NCBI GenBank assembly: GCA_027068245.1
Contig: JAMOUF010000268.1
Span: 1-6,194, forward strand
Origin: Campylobacterales bacterium
Lineage (GTDB): Bacteria; Campylobacterota; Campylobacteria; Campylobacterales; Nitratiruptoraceae
Direction of reading: 5' to 3'
Length of the DNA: 6,194 nt
Positions 1 to 6,194 of the stretch are shown here, one piece after another. Below the pieces are notes generated by a model. The model worked only from the letters and a program-made list of their open reading frames with translations. It did not search any database and was not told the origin of the DNA. Positions within the stretch are counted from its first letter, which is position 1, and each line of letters opens with the position of its first letter. The translations under genes were made by a program, and so were the position numbers.

Positions 1-2901
1 ATCTTTACTGGCGGCTTTTACAAGCTCTTTTTTCCCATCGTTGAACTCCAGTGTGATATTTTGATTGTAGTTCGAAATCCTTCTGACTCCCAAATCTTTC
101 GCCAAAACCTTTATAAGTATCAAATCTAAAAAATTCTTCGTTGGCGCGTCTATTTTGCCGAACCTGTCCTCTATCTCCTCTTCAATAAGAGTTATATCTT
201 CTATCTTTTCGGCCCTTGAAAGCCGTCTGTATAGGTCCAGTTTCAGCCTGTCCTCGTTTACCAGCTCTTTGGATATGTAGGCGTTTACGCTCAGTTTCAG
301 CTCCACGCCGCTTTGCTCATCGCTTTGGCCGGTAGTTGTAAGCTCTTTGATGCTCTCTTCAAGCATCTTCAGATAGAGGGTATAGCCAATATTTTTGATA
401 TGGCCGCTTTGCTGGGCTCCGACGATATTTCCGCCCCCTCTGATTTCCAAATCGTAATAGGCCAAAGCCGCCCCGCTTCCTAAAAAGGAGTTCGCCTCAA
501 GAGCTAGAAGCCTCTTTTTCGCATCTTCTGTGAGCTTCTCCTTATCCTCGACAATATAGTAGCAGTATCCCTCTTTTCCACCTCGGCCAACACGCCCCCT
601 TAGCTGGTGCAAATCGGCTATGCCGAACCTGTCCGCACCCTCCACCACTATGGTGTTGACGTTTGGCATATGTATGCCGCTCTCTACTATCGAAGTGGAA
701 AGGAGTATGTCATACTCCCTTTTGGCAAATCTCATCAGCTCCTTCTCCGTTGTAGCAGCCGGAACTTTTGAGTGCAGAACCAAAATCCTGGCCTGGGGCA
801 GCAGCTTTTGCAGCTCCTTTTTTTTCTCCTCTATGGAGGCTATGGAGTTGTAGATGTAAAAGACCTGCCCGCCTCTTCTAAACTCTCTTAAAATCACCTC
901 TTTTATAAGCTTTGGCTCATACTCTTTCACATATGTCCGCACCTCCTGCCTGATAGATGGAGCTTCCCTAAGCTCACTAAGCTCCTTTATCCGGCTTAGG
1001 GCCTGGTTGAGGCTTCTTGGAATGGGCGTAGCACTCATGGAAAGAAGATGGACGTTGTGGGTGAGCTCTTTTAATTTCTCTTTCTGTTTTACCCCAAACT
1101 TATGCTCCTCGTCTATCACCACCAGCCCCAGCTCCTTGAACTGGGCCCCAAAGAGGGCGTGGGTTCCAACAACAACGTCGATTTTGCCCTCTTTCAAAGC
1201 CTCCAGACGCTCCTTTTTCTCTTTGGCCGAGACGAACCGGTCTATCTTTGTAACCTTTATGCCGTACTTTTCGAGCCTGTTTTGCAGCGTAATATAGTGC
1301 TGGTTTGAAAGAAGCGTGGTGGGAACCACCAAAGCGGCCTGATAACCGCTCTTTACGGCAGCGAAAATGGCGTTCATGGCCACCTCCGTCTTTCCAAAGC
1401 CCACATCTCCGCTTAAGAGCATATCCATAACCTTGGAGCCGGACATCTGTTTCAAAATGGCTTCCACGGCCCTCTTCTGGTCCTGGGTATATTCAAACCC
1501 CGCGTCTTTTTGAAACAGCTCTATTTGTGGGTCAACAACGACCCTTTTACCCTCTGCAAGCTCCCGTTTCGCCGCCACTTTTATCAAATCGGCCGCTATT
1601 TCGAACAACTTCTCCTTGACCTTTTTTTTCAGTCTGGCAAAAGAGCCGCTGCCAAGCCTGTCAAGAGTGGCTACGGCCCCGTCGGCGATATACCGGCTAA
1701 GAACCTCCAGGTTCTCCACGGGAACCAGAAGTTTGTCTCCTCCCTGGTATGAGATGGAGACAAAATCCCTTTTAGCACCCAGTATCTCCACCTCCTTAAT
1801 TCCTTCAAAAAGCCCGATACCGTGCTGCTCGTGCACCACATAGTCCCCGGCTTTCAGCTCGTCCAAAACCAAAGAGGCCCTCTTTTTTACGCTTTTTGGC
1901 CTGTTTAGGGAGATGATAAGCTCATCTTTGCCTTTGATATTCAAAAGGATATCTTTATAGACGAACTCTATATTTTTCAAATCCTTTAAAAAACTCCTTC
2001 TTGCCGCACCCCGGTTTTTCACCAAAACTTTTATTTTTTTGTCCCTGTTGGCCTCGATAAGAGCGTCTATGTTAAACGGCTCTATATCCTCATACTCAAC
2101 CGGTTTTGGAACGCTTATAAACTCAAGCTCCTCTTTTGGCACCAGCTGGCCGCTTTGGGTATAGAGCTCCTCGATATCCTCTTTCAGACTATCTTTGGAT
2201 AAATAGGCCTTTTTGCCTTTCAATAGATTGATTTTGTCTTTTAAATACCAAAAGCCAAGGGAGCCCATATCCTTTTCAAACACGTCCGCCCCGCTTCGCT
2301 CTATCTTTTCCATAAGCTCTTCATATTCGCCTTTTAGGTTGAAAAAAGCGGGAATTATCCGGATAGACTCTATCTCCTCGCTTATGCTCTTTTGAGTCTG
2401 GGGGTCAAAAAACCGCATACTCTCCACTTGGGTGTCAAAGAGGCTGATTCTAACAGGATTGTCCAGATTTGGCGTAAAGATATCTATGATATCGCCCCTG
2501 AAGCTCACCTCTCCCCTGCTCTCCACGATATCTACAAAACTGTAACCCCAGTTAAGCAGCCGCTCTTTTAAATCCTCCAAATCTATCTCATCCCCAAAAT
2601 CCAGTGAAAAGGAGTCGAAGTATCTTTTTGCGGGAAGCGGATGCAAAATGGTTTTATAAGGCGCTATCACCATAGCCGGCCTGGTGTAGTATCTAAACAA
2701 AGAGGCCCTAAGAGCGTCCAGCTCCTCTTTGAAACTTCTCAAATCGTCCTCATACCCAGCCCTGAAATCGGGAAACAAAATATACTCCCTATCCAGCATC
2801 GACGCGGCGTCCGCCGCATCCATGGCCTCTTTCTCGTTCTCCACGATTAAAAAATCTACATCTTCAGTTTTTTTCAAAAATTCGTAAAATTTCGCTTTCA
2901 C
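1..2901 (-). CDS. mfd: Transcription-repair coupling factor Mfd (3' end outside window)
   Basis: Mfd is an ATP-driven DNA translocase that removes RNA polymerase stalled at lesions and recruits UvrA for nucleotide excision repair. I translated the frame by hand: it is open for 967 codons and runs off the left edge without a stop. Domains in order: a UvrB-like N-terminal module (RGDIIDIF, 135-142); the CarD-like RNA-polymerase-interaction domain (GDYVVHEQHGIG, 352-363); translocase lobe 1 with Walker A GDVGFGKTE (498-506), PTTLLSNQHY (527-536), GTHAL (579-583), DEEH (597-600) and SATPIPR (623-629); lobe 2 with QLRGRVGR (766-773); the TRG region with RGGGNIVG (821-828) and QQSGH (830-834); and most of C-terminal domain 7 (about 865 onward). 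E. coli Mfd is 1148 residues, with the interaction domain at about 470; the shorter N-terminal half here matches my memory of Campylobacterota Mfd (about 980-1000). The GTG at 2901 is the most upstream possible start (an in-frame TAA lies just before it) and has a strong ribosome site. ATG at codon 27 is a weaker alternative. Motif V reads SGIHMPN, with His where E. coli has Asp. Confidence 0.97.
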   Translation of the reverse strand, partial: MKAKFYEFLKKTEDVDFLIVENEKEAMDAADAASMLDREYILFPDFRAGYEDDLRSFKEELDALRASLFRYYTRPAMVIAPYKTILHPLPAKRYFDSFSLDFGDEIDLEDLKERLLNWGYSFVDIVESRGEVSFRGDIIDIFTPNLDNPVRISLFDTQVESMRFFDPQTQKSISEEIESIRIIPAFFNLKGEYEELMEKIERSGADVFEKDMGSLGFWYLKDKINLLKGKKAYLSKDSLKEDIEELYTQSGQLVPKEELEFISVPKPVEYEDIEPFNIDALIEANRDKKIKVLVKNRGAARRSFLKDLKNIEFVYKDILLNIKGKDELIISLNRPKSVKKRASLVLDELKAGDYVVHEQHGIGLFEGIKEVEILGAKRDFVSISYQGGDKLLVPVENLEVLSRYIADGAVATLDRLGSGSFARLKKKVKEKLFEIAADLIKVAAKRELAEGKRVVVDPQIELFQKDAGFEYTQDQKRAVEAILKQMSGSKVMDMLLSGDVGFGKTEVAMNAIFAAVKSGYQAALVVPTTLLSNQHYITLQNRLEKYGIKVTKIDRFVSAKEKKERLEALKEGKIDVVVGTHALFGAQFKELGLVVIDEEHKFGVKQKEKLKELTHNVHLLSMSATPIPRSLNQALSRIKELSELREAPSIRQEVRTYVKEYEPKLIKEVILREFRRGGQVFYIYNSIASIEEKKKELQKLLPQARILVLHSKVPAATTEKELMRFAKREYDILLSTSIVESGIHMPNVNTIVVEGADRFGIADLHQLRGRVGRGGKEGYCYYIVEDKEKLTEDAKKRLLALEANSFLGSGAALAYYDLEIRGGGNIVGAQQSGHIKNIGYTLYLKMLEESIKELTTTGQSDEQSGVELKLSVNAYISKELVNEDRLKLDLYRRLSRAEKIEDITLIEEEIEDRFGKIDAPTKNFLDLILIKVLAKDLGVRRISNYNQNITLEFNDGKKELVKAASKD
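2801..2820 (-). other. GC-rich inverted repeat early in mfd coding sequence
   Basis: In the mfd message this 20-base stretch can fold on itself: nine pairs flank two central bases, all Watson-Crick except one G-U. Allowing for a realistic four-base loop, about eight pairs remain. It begins 81 bases downstream of the mfd start and encodes an Ala/Asp-rich segment (DAADAAS, about residues 28-34). It may slow early translation or simply reflect GC-rich alanine codons. No U-run follows, so it is not a rho-independent terminator. Confidence 0.4.
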
Positions 2902-4000
2902 GCTTTAAAAACTCCTCCACAACGCTAAAACTGCCATATACCAGATACTCCTCACTATCTTTCAATCCCAAAAAATCGCCATAGCTTATGCCAAGCTCTC
3001 TCAACGCACGTTCAAGCACGCCTCTTTCAACCACCCTGCCGCTTTTTACGGGAATTATCTCCACCCTTTTTATCCGGGGTTTCAAAATCTTCAAAATCTC
3101 TTTAAAATCCTTGTCTTCAAAACTGTTATATACCAAAACGGTATCTTTTCGCAAAATCTCTCTCAAAGCCTTTGCCGACATAGGGTTGTGCCCCACGTCC
3201 AGTATCACGTTTCTAATCCTTTGGGCCCTGGCTTTGAGCCGGTATTTTACGATAGAGTTCATATCTTTTACGCCAATTCCAAGCTCCCTGGCCCCCTCCA
3301 CCGCCAAAGCCAGGTTCTTGGCAAAATATGGGGCCAGCCCCTCCCTTTCACAAACCCTCTCATAACAGGAAAAATCCTTCTTTATAAACCTGGCCGGATA
3401 ACTTTTGGCTCTCTCTTTGACTTCACTGTAGGGCTGATAACCGATAACCGCCCTTTTTTGTATGGCGTTGAGTTTGGTTTTTGCAATCTCCTTTACATTC
3501 CGGCCCAAAAAGTCCTGATGGTCCAGGCCTATGGGTGTTACCAGCGTCAAAATATTTTCAAAGACGGCCGTAGCGTCGAACTCCCCTCCAAGCCCGGCCT
3601 CCATTACCGCATAGTCCAAATCCTCAAAAAGTATGGCGGCCAAAAAGGTGGTGTATTCAAAATAGCTCAAAGCCTTACTTACCTCTTTTGGAAGAAGAGT
3701 TTGCAGTTTTTGGTGGGCTTTTTCCAAACTATCATCATCTATATCTCTTCCATCTATCCATATTCTTTCATTAAACTTTAAAATATGAGGAGAGGTATAG
3801 TGTCCTACGCTGTATCCGGCCTCTTTGATAATGCCGCTTAGAAACCTTCCTGTGCTCCCTTTGCCGTTGGTGCCAACTATATGGATGATTTTTGGAAGTT
3901 TGATTCTCTTCTTTATCAGCGCATAGGCCTTTGGCATACGGGTGTAGTCAATCTCTTTGTAAAAAAGGGGCTTTTTGGCCAGAAATTCCTGCAGTCTCAC
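2864..4000 (-). CDS. folC: Folylpolyglutamate synthase / probable dihydrofolate synthase FolC
   Basis: This is a cytoplasmic Mur-ligase-type enzyme that adds glutamate to folates with ATP and, in most bacteria with a single folC, also makes dihydrofolate from dihydropteroate. The 378-residue product shows P-loop GTNGKGS (43-49), TSPHIL with NERI (69-80), EAGLGGEFDAT (134-144), IGLDHQDFLG (157-166) and, opening the C-terminal domain, ILDVGHNP (266-273). Lys176 in EIAKTK sits where the family carries its carbamoylated lysine, but the usual KAGI that follows reads KLNA. The Arg-containing segment before ILDVGHNP is ARAQRI rather than the common GR(F/L)E type. Length is somewhat below the usual 400-430. 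The start is GTG, preceded by GGGAG four bases upstream, and overlaps the lptE stop by four bases (GTGA), implying translational coupling. The 3' end overlaps mfd by 38 bases. The family assignment is firm; the second (dihydrofolate synthase) activity is inferred from family practice, not seen. Confidence 0.95.
   Translation of the reverse strand: MRLQEFLAKKPLFYKEIDYTRMPKAYALIKKRIKLPKIIHIVGTNGKGSTGRFLSGIIKEAGYSVGHYTSPHILKFNERIWIDGRDIDDDSLEKAHQKLQTLLPKEVSKALSYFEYTTFLAAILFEDLDYAVMEAGLGGEFDATAVFENILTLVTPIGLDHQDFLGRNVKEIAKTKLNAIQKRAVIGYQPYSEVKERAKSYPARFIKKDFSCYERVCEREGLAPYFAKNLALAVEGARELGIGVKDMNSIVKYRLKARAQRIRNVILDVGHNPMSAKALREILRKDTVLVYNSFEDKDFKEILKILKPRIKRVEIIPVKSGRVVERGVLERALRELGISYGDFLGLKDSEEYLVYGSFSVVEEFLKRESEILRIFEKN
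2912..2918 (-). promoter_or_regulatory. Ribosome binding site of mfd, inside folC
   Basis: The minus strand reads GGAGGAG here, ten bases before the GTG at 2901. It is the best Shine-Dalgarno match at any visible start in the window and decides the GTG start, because the next in-frame candidate (ATG at 2823) has only a poor, too-close AGAGG. It lies within the coding sequence for the FolC C-terminus. The ten-base spacing is on the long side. Confidence 0.75.
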
Positions 4001-4479
4001 TTAACTCCCATTGCCCCTATCTGCGCTATGAACCTGTCGATGGCCTTTTTCGCTCCCTCTTTGATGGCAATAAATCTCAAAGAGTCCGTTATAACGGAGT
4101 TTGGCTCTATTGGGAAGTCGTAGAACCCTCCTTTTACTATCCTTTTGTCGTTTACCACAAACTCTATCAGCACATTGGCCCGGTAGTATATAACATAGCC
4201 GTATCTGTCATACTCAAGTGGTGTGAAGGTAATCTTTTTAACCTTCACCAAAATCTCGGTATCGGCACTATCTTTGGGAGCCAGCGAGGCTCCAAAACGC
4301 TCCACAACCGCCTGGTTCAGGGCGTCTTTTATCAAAACCAGGTTTTGAGGGTCTCTTAGGTATATCTCGATTTTCGTATAGACCCGCTCTTTTACCACTC
4401 TTTTACTATACTCTTTTGCGCTTTTATATCCGCATCCGCCAAAGAGCAACAGAATGAATACCGGTAAAAGAAAACGCAA
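3997..4479 (-). CDS. lptE: LPS-assembly lipoprotein LptE-like
   Basis: LptE is an outer-membrane lipoprotein that plugs and helps fold the LptD barrel, which inserts lipopolysaccharide into the outer leaflet. The 160-residue product begins with a short type II signal: Arg2, a hydrophobic stretch at residues 3-13, and lipobox FGGC with Cys16 as the predicted lipidated residue. GYK follows, and there is no Asp at +2 that would retain it in the inner membrane. The mature part (about 145 residues) fits the small LptE fold by eye: a strand near 32-42, a helix near 46-63, strands near 74-83 and 93-110, and a C-terminal helix near 132-153. E. coli LptE is about 193 residues, so this is a short form. 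Similarity outside the signal is weak, as is usual for this family, so the call also rests on position between leuS and folC, where Campylobacterota carry a gene annotated lptE. The start is TTG; an in-frame TAA four codons upstream excludes an earlier one. Confidence 0.8.
   Translation of the reverse strand: MRFLLPVFILLLFGGCGYKSAKEYSKRVVKERVYTKIEIYLRDPQNLVLIKDALNQAVVERFGASLAPKDSADTEILVKVKKITFTPLEYDRYGYVIYYRANVLIEFVVNDKRIVKGGFYDFPIEPNSVITDSLRFIAIKEGAKKAIDRFIAQIGAMGVK
4005..4009 (-). promoter_or_regulatory. Ribosome binding site of folC, inside lptE
   Basis: The minus strand reads GGGAG four bases before the folC GTG, within the last codons of lptE. Together with the GTGA stop/start overlap it suggests that ribosomes finishing lptE re-initiate on folC. 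Confidence 0.65.
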
Positions 4480-4480
4480 T

Positions 4481-6194
4481 CTAACCCTTTACCACGAGAT
4501 TTACCAGCTTTTTAGGCACCACTATCTCTTTGACAATCTCTTTGCCCTCCAGCCACTTGGAAACCGCCTCTTTGGCGGCACTCTTTATCTCCTCGACCCC
4601 TGCGTCAGCCGGCATCTCTATCTGAGCCCTTCTTTTGCCGTTTACCATCACCGCATACTGGATACTGGCCTGTTCGAACACCTCATTTGGTATCTCTATC
4701 GGAGCGAAGTTGTTCCGCTCAAAAAGCTTTGTAGAGAGCTCCCAGCTTGTGTGCGGGATAATGGGCTCCAGGATATTTGTCAAAATCCAGTATCCCTCAC
4801 TCCAGACATCTTCGTTATTCTGTTCGCTCAACGCGTTCAAGGCCTCCATGGAAGCGGCTATTAGGGTGTTGAAGTTGAAACTCTTTTCATATACCTCTTC
4901 AGCCTTTTTCAAAGCCTCATAGACCTTTTTCCTGGCCTCTTTCTCTTTTTTATCCAAACTCTTATGCTCTATATTGGGTAGCTGCGTAACGGGTTTTGCG
5001 TTTTTACTTCTGTCATAGAACCTCTTAAGAAATCTAAAGGCTCCCTCCACGGCGCTGTCGCTCCACTCAAGCTCTTTGGAAGGGGGTGCGGCAAAGAGTA
5101 TAAAAAGCCTTGCGGTATCGGCGCCATATTTTTGAACTATTGCGTCGGGGTCTACCGTATTGCCTTTGGATTTACTCATCTTCGCCCCGTCTTTTAGCAC
5201 CATTCCCTGGGTCAGAAGTCTTTTGAAGGGCTCGTCTATATCCACATACCCCAAATCCCTGAGAGCCTTTGTAAAGAATCTGGAGTAGAGCAGGTGCAGT
5301 ATCGCATGTTCTATTCCGCCTATATACTGGTCCACCGGCATCCAGTAGCGGCTGTCCTCTTTTCTAAAAGGAAGCTCCTCCCAAAATTTCGGGTCGGAGG
5401 TATAGCGCAGGAAATACCAGCTCGATTCTACGAAAGTATCGAGCGTGTCGGTCTCCCTCAAAGCATCCGCGCCACACTTTGGACAGGTGGTATGTTTCCA
5501 GGTAGGATGCGTCTCCAAAGGGTTGCCCTCACCCGTTATCTCCACATCCTCAGGCAGCGTTACTGGCAGGTTCTCTTTTTTTTCGGCCACGATTCCGCAG
5601 TTTTTACACTTTATAAGCGGTATCGGAGTGCCCCAATACCTTTGGCGGCTCACTCCCCAGTCTTTTAGTCTGTAGTTGACCTTCCTTTTGCCAAGATTCT
5701 TCTTTTCAAAATACTCTATAATCTTTTTTCTCGCCTCGGCGCTCTCCAAACCGCTGAACTCACCGCTGTCAAACAGGATTCCATCCTCCGTGTACGGCTT
5801 TGTGGTATCAAGCTCGCCCTCTTTTGGCTTTATCACATATTTTATGGGAAGGTCATATTTTTTTGCGAACTCAAAATCCCTCTCGTCATGGGCTGGCACC
5901 GCCATCACGGCTCCGCTGCCGTATTCGCTGAGGACAAAATTGGCTACCCAGACGGGAATCTTTTGGCCCGTAAGCGGATGGATGGCATATATTCCCAAAA
6001 AGAGCCCCTCTTTCTCGGCCTGCATCCTCTCTTTGGCCGGCATATTCTGCATCCTCTTTATCCGCTCTTGGCTCTTTTCATCCAAAGCGCCACTTTTTAG
6101 CAGGTTTTGGACTATCTCGTGCTCCGGAGCCAGTGCGGCGTAGGTTACGCCGTATATGGTATCGGGCCTGGTGGTAAAGACCTCGAACCCCTCT
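4481..6194 (-). CDS. leuS: Leucyl-tRNA synthetase (5' end outside window)
   Basis: LeuRS is a class I synthetase that charges tRNA-Leu with leucine in the cytoplasm and hydrolyses mischarged products. The first complete codon is at 6193; 570 residues are visible, and I estimate 225-240 N-terminal residues, including the HIGH motif, lie beyond the right edge. In fragment numbering: the editing-site threonine-rich motif TTRPDT (7-12) and AVPAHDERD with its Asp at 103 (E. coli Asp345 equivalent), so editing looks intact; [13 protein letters not shown] in the catalytic core; a CxxC...CxxC zinc module (Cys196, 199, 237, 240); [20 protein letters not shown]; the KMSKS loop (338-342); an anticodon-binding helical domain; and a C-terminal domain ending [18 protein letters not shown] runs straight into KMSKS, so the leucine-specific insertion found in E. 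coli and Thermus is absent. The TTG at 6085 is internal, since the frame continues upstream through the editing motif. The TAG stop lies one base before lptE. Confidence 0.98.
   Translation of the reverse strand, partial: EGFEVFTTRPDTIYGVTYAALAPEHEIVQNLLKSGALDEKSQERIKRMQNMPAKERMQAEKEGLFLGIYAIHPLTGQKIPVWVANFVLSEYGSGAVMAVPAHDERDFEFAKKYDLPIKYVIKPKEGELDTTKPYTEDGILFDSGEFSGLESAEARKKIIEYFEKKNLGKRKVNYRLKDWGVSRQRYWGTPIPLIKCKNCGIVAEKKENLPVTLPEDVEITGEGNPLETHPTWKHTTCPKCGADALRETDTLDTFVESSWYFLRYTSDPKFWEELPFRKEDSRYWMPVDQYIGGIEHAILHLLYSRFFTKALRDLGYVDIDEPFKRLLTQGMVLKDGAKMSKSKGNTVDPDAIVQKYGADTARLFILFAAPPSKELEWSDSAVEGAFRFLKRFYDRSKNAKPVTQLPNIEHKSLDKKEKEARKKVYEALKKAEEVYEKSFNFNTLIAASMEALNALSEQNNEDVWSEGYWILTNILEPIIPHTSWELSTKLFERNNFAPIEIPNEVFEQASIQYAVMVNGKRRAQIEMPADAGVEEIKSAAKEAVSKWLEGKEIVKEIVVPKKLVNLVVKG
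4485..4490 (-). promoter_or_regulatory. Probable weak ribosome binding site of lptE, inside leuS
   Basis: The minus strand reads AAAGGG five bases before the TTG start of lptE, overlapping the last leuS codons. It is only a partial Shine-Dalgarno match. A weak site plus a TTG start suggests low independent initiation and reliance on coupling to leuS translation; that is inference. Confidence 0.5.

Noticed and set aside
2867..2873. A AAA AAC run just before the folC stop as a programmed FolC-Mfd fusion site
   Set aside because: A -1 shift there reaches a stop within a few codons, and mfd lies in the other frame, so no fusion results.
3188..3781. 197-codon plus-strand reading frame antisense to folC
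   Set aside because: It lies wholly opposite folC, whose protein has all family motifs. It has no recognisable domain and I noted no ribosome site. Long antisense frames are expected opposite coding sequence with this codon bias.
3931..4359. 142-codon plus-strand frame spanning the lptE/folC junction
   Set aside because: It is a shadow of the two genes on the minus strand, with no motif and no space for its own promoter.
2864..4483. Promoters or terminators between the genes
   Set aside because: The junctions are a 1-base gap and overlaps of 4 and 38 bases. I saw no hairpin followed by a U-run and no convincing -10/-35 pair in the gene ends.
5576..5583. Eight-A run in leuS (minus strand) as a phase-variation or frameshift site
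   Set aside because: It encodes Lys-Lys in the known protein. A -1 shift ends after eight codons with no useful product, and such runs are expected in a purine-rich strand of an essential gene.
6083..6085. TTG at 6085 as the start of leuS
   Set aside because: The same frame continues upstream to the window edge through the conserved editing motif TTRPDT, so this TTG encodes an internal Leu.
5676..6143. 155-codon plus-strand frame opposite leuS with hydrophobic, Ser/Phe-rich product
   Set aside because: The composition is what the complement of Lys/Glu-rich codons gives (Lys and Glu codons mirror Phe, Leu and Ser); the opposite strand is unmistakably LeuRS.
1..6194. Recurrent CTCTTT / AGCTCTTT words on the plus strand as uptake or recognition sequences
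   Set aside because: They sit in frame as the complement of frequent Lys-Glu and Lys-Ser/Glu-Leu codon pairs, and spacing looks random, so codon usage explains them.

Overview
The window is a wall-to-wall coding stretch of housekeeping genes, all on the minus strand, transcribed from right to left: leuS (5' end missing), then an LptE-type lipoprotein gene, then folC, then mfd (3' end missing). The gene order, the compact Mfd (RNA-polymerase-interaction domain already at about residue 350) and details of the LeuRS point to Campylobacterota (Epsilonproteobacteria). G+C is roughly half (151 of 300 bases on five lines counted by hand), high for Campylobacter or Helicobacter and more like the environmental sulfur/hydrogen-oxidising lineages. 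The coding strand is purine-rich, with many Lys, Glu, Arg (AGA/AGG) and Ile (ATA) codons. That hints at a warm habitat but does not prove it. No genus is assigned.

Layout, right to left. 6194-4481: leuS, from the editing domain to the stop codon. 4479-3997: lptE, one base after leuS. 4000-2864: folC, overlapping lptE by 4 bases (GTGA). 2901-1: mfd, overlapping folC by 38 bases. mfd is open in one frame for 967 codons to the left edge and lacks only an estimated last few percent. There is no intergenic space, and I see no promoter, terminator, RNA gene, repeat array or mobile element. The plus strand holds only shadow reading frames.

The four genes form one tightly packed, probably translationally coupled operon. 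It joins leucyl-tRNA charging, lipopolysaccharide assembly at the outer membrane, folate synthesis/polyglutamylation and transcription-coupled DNA repair. The functions are unrelated; the linkage is a conserved lineage trait rather than a pathway. All three starts visible in the window are non-ATG (TTG, GTG, GTG).

I found no previously undescribed system. The points most worth a second look are: the direct folC-mfd junction where Helicobacter pylori carries cell-shape genes; the long folC/mfd overlap; a GC-rich hairpin early in mfd; and sequence departures in Mfd motif V, FolC and LeuRS.
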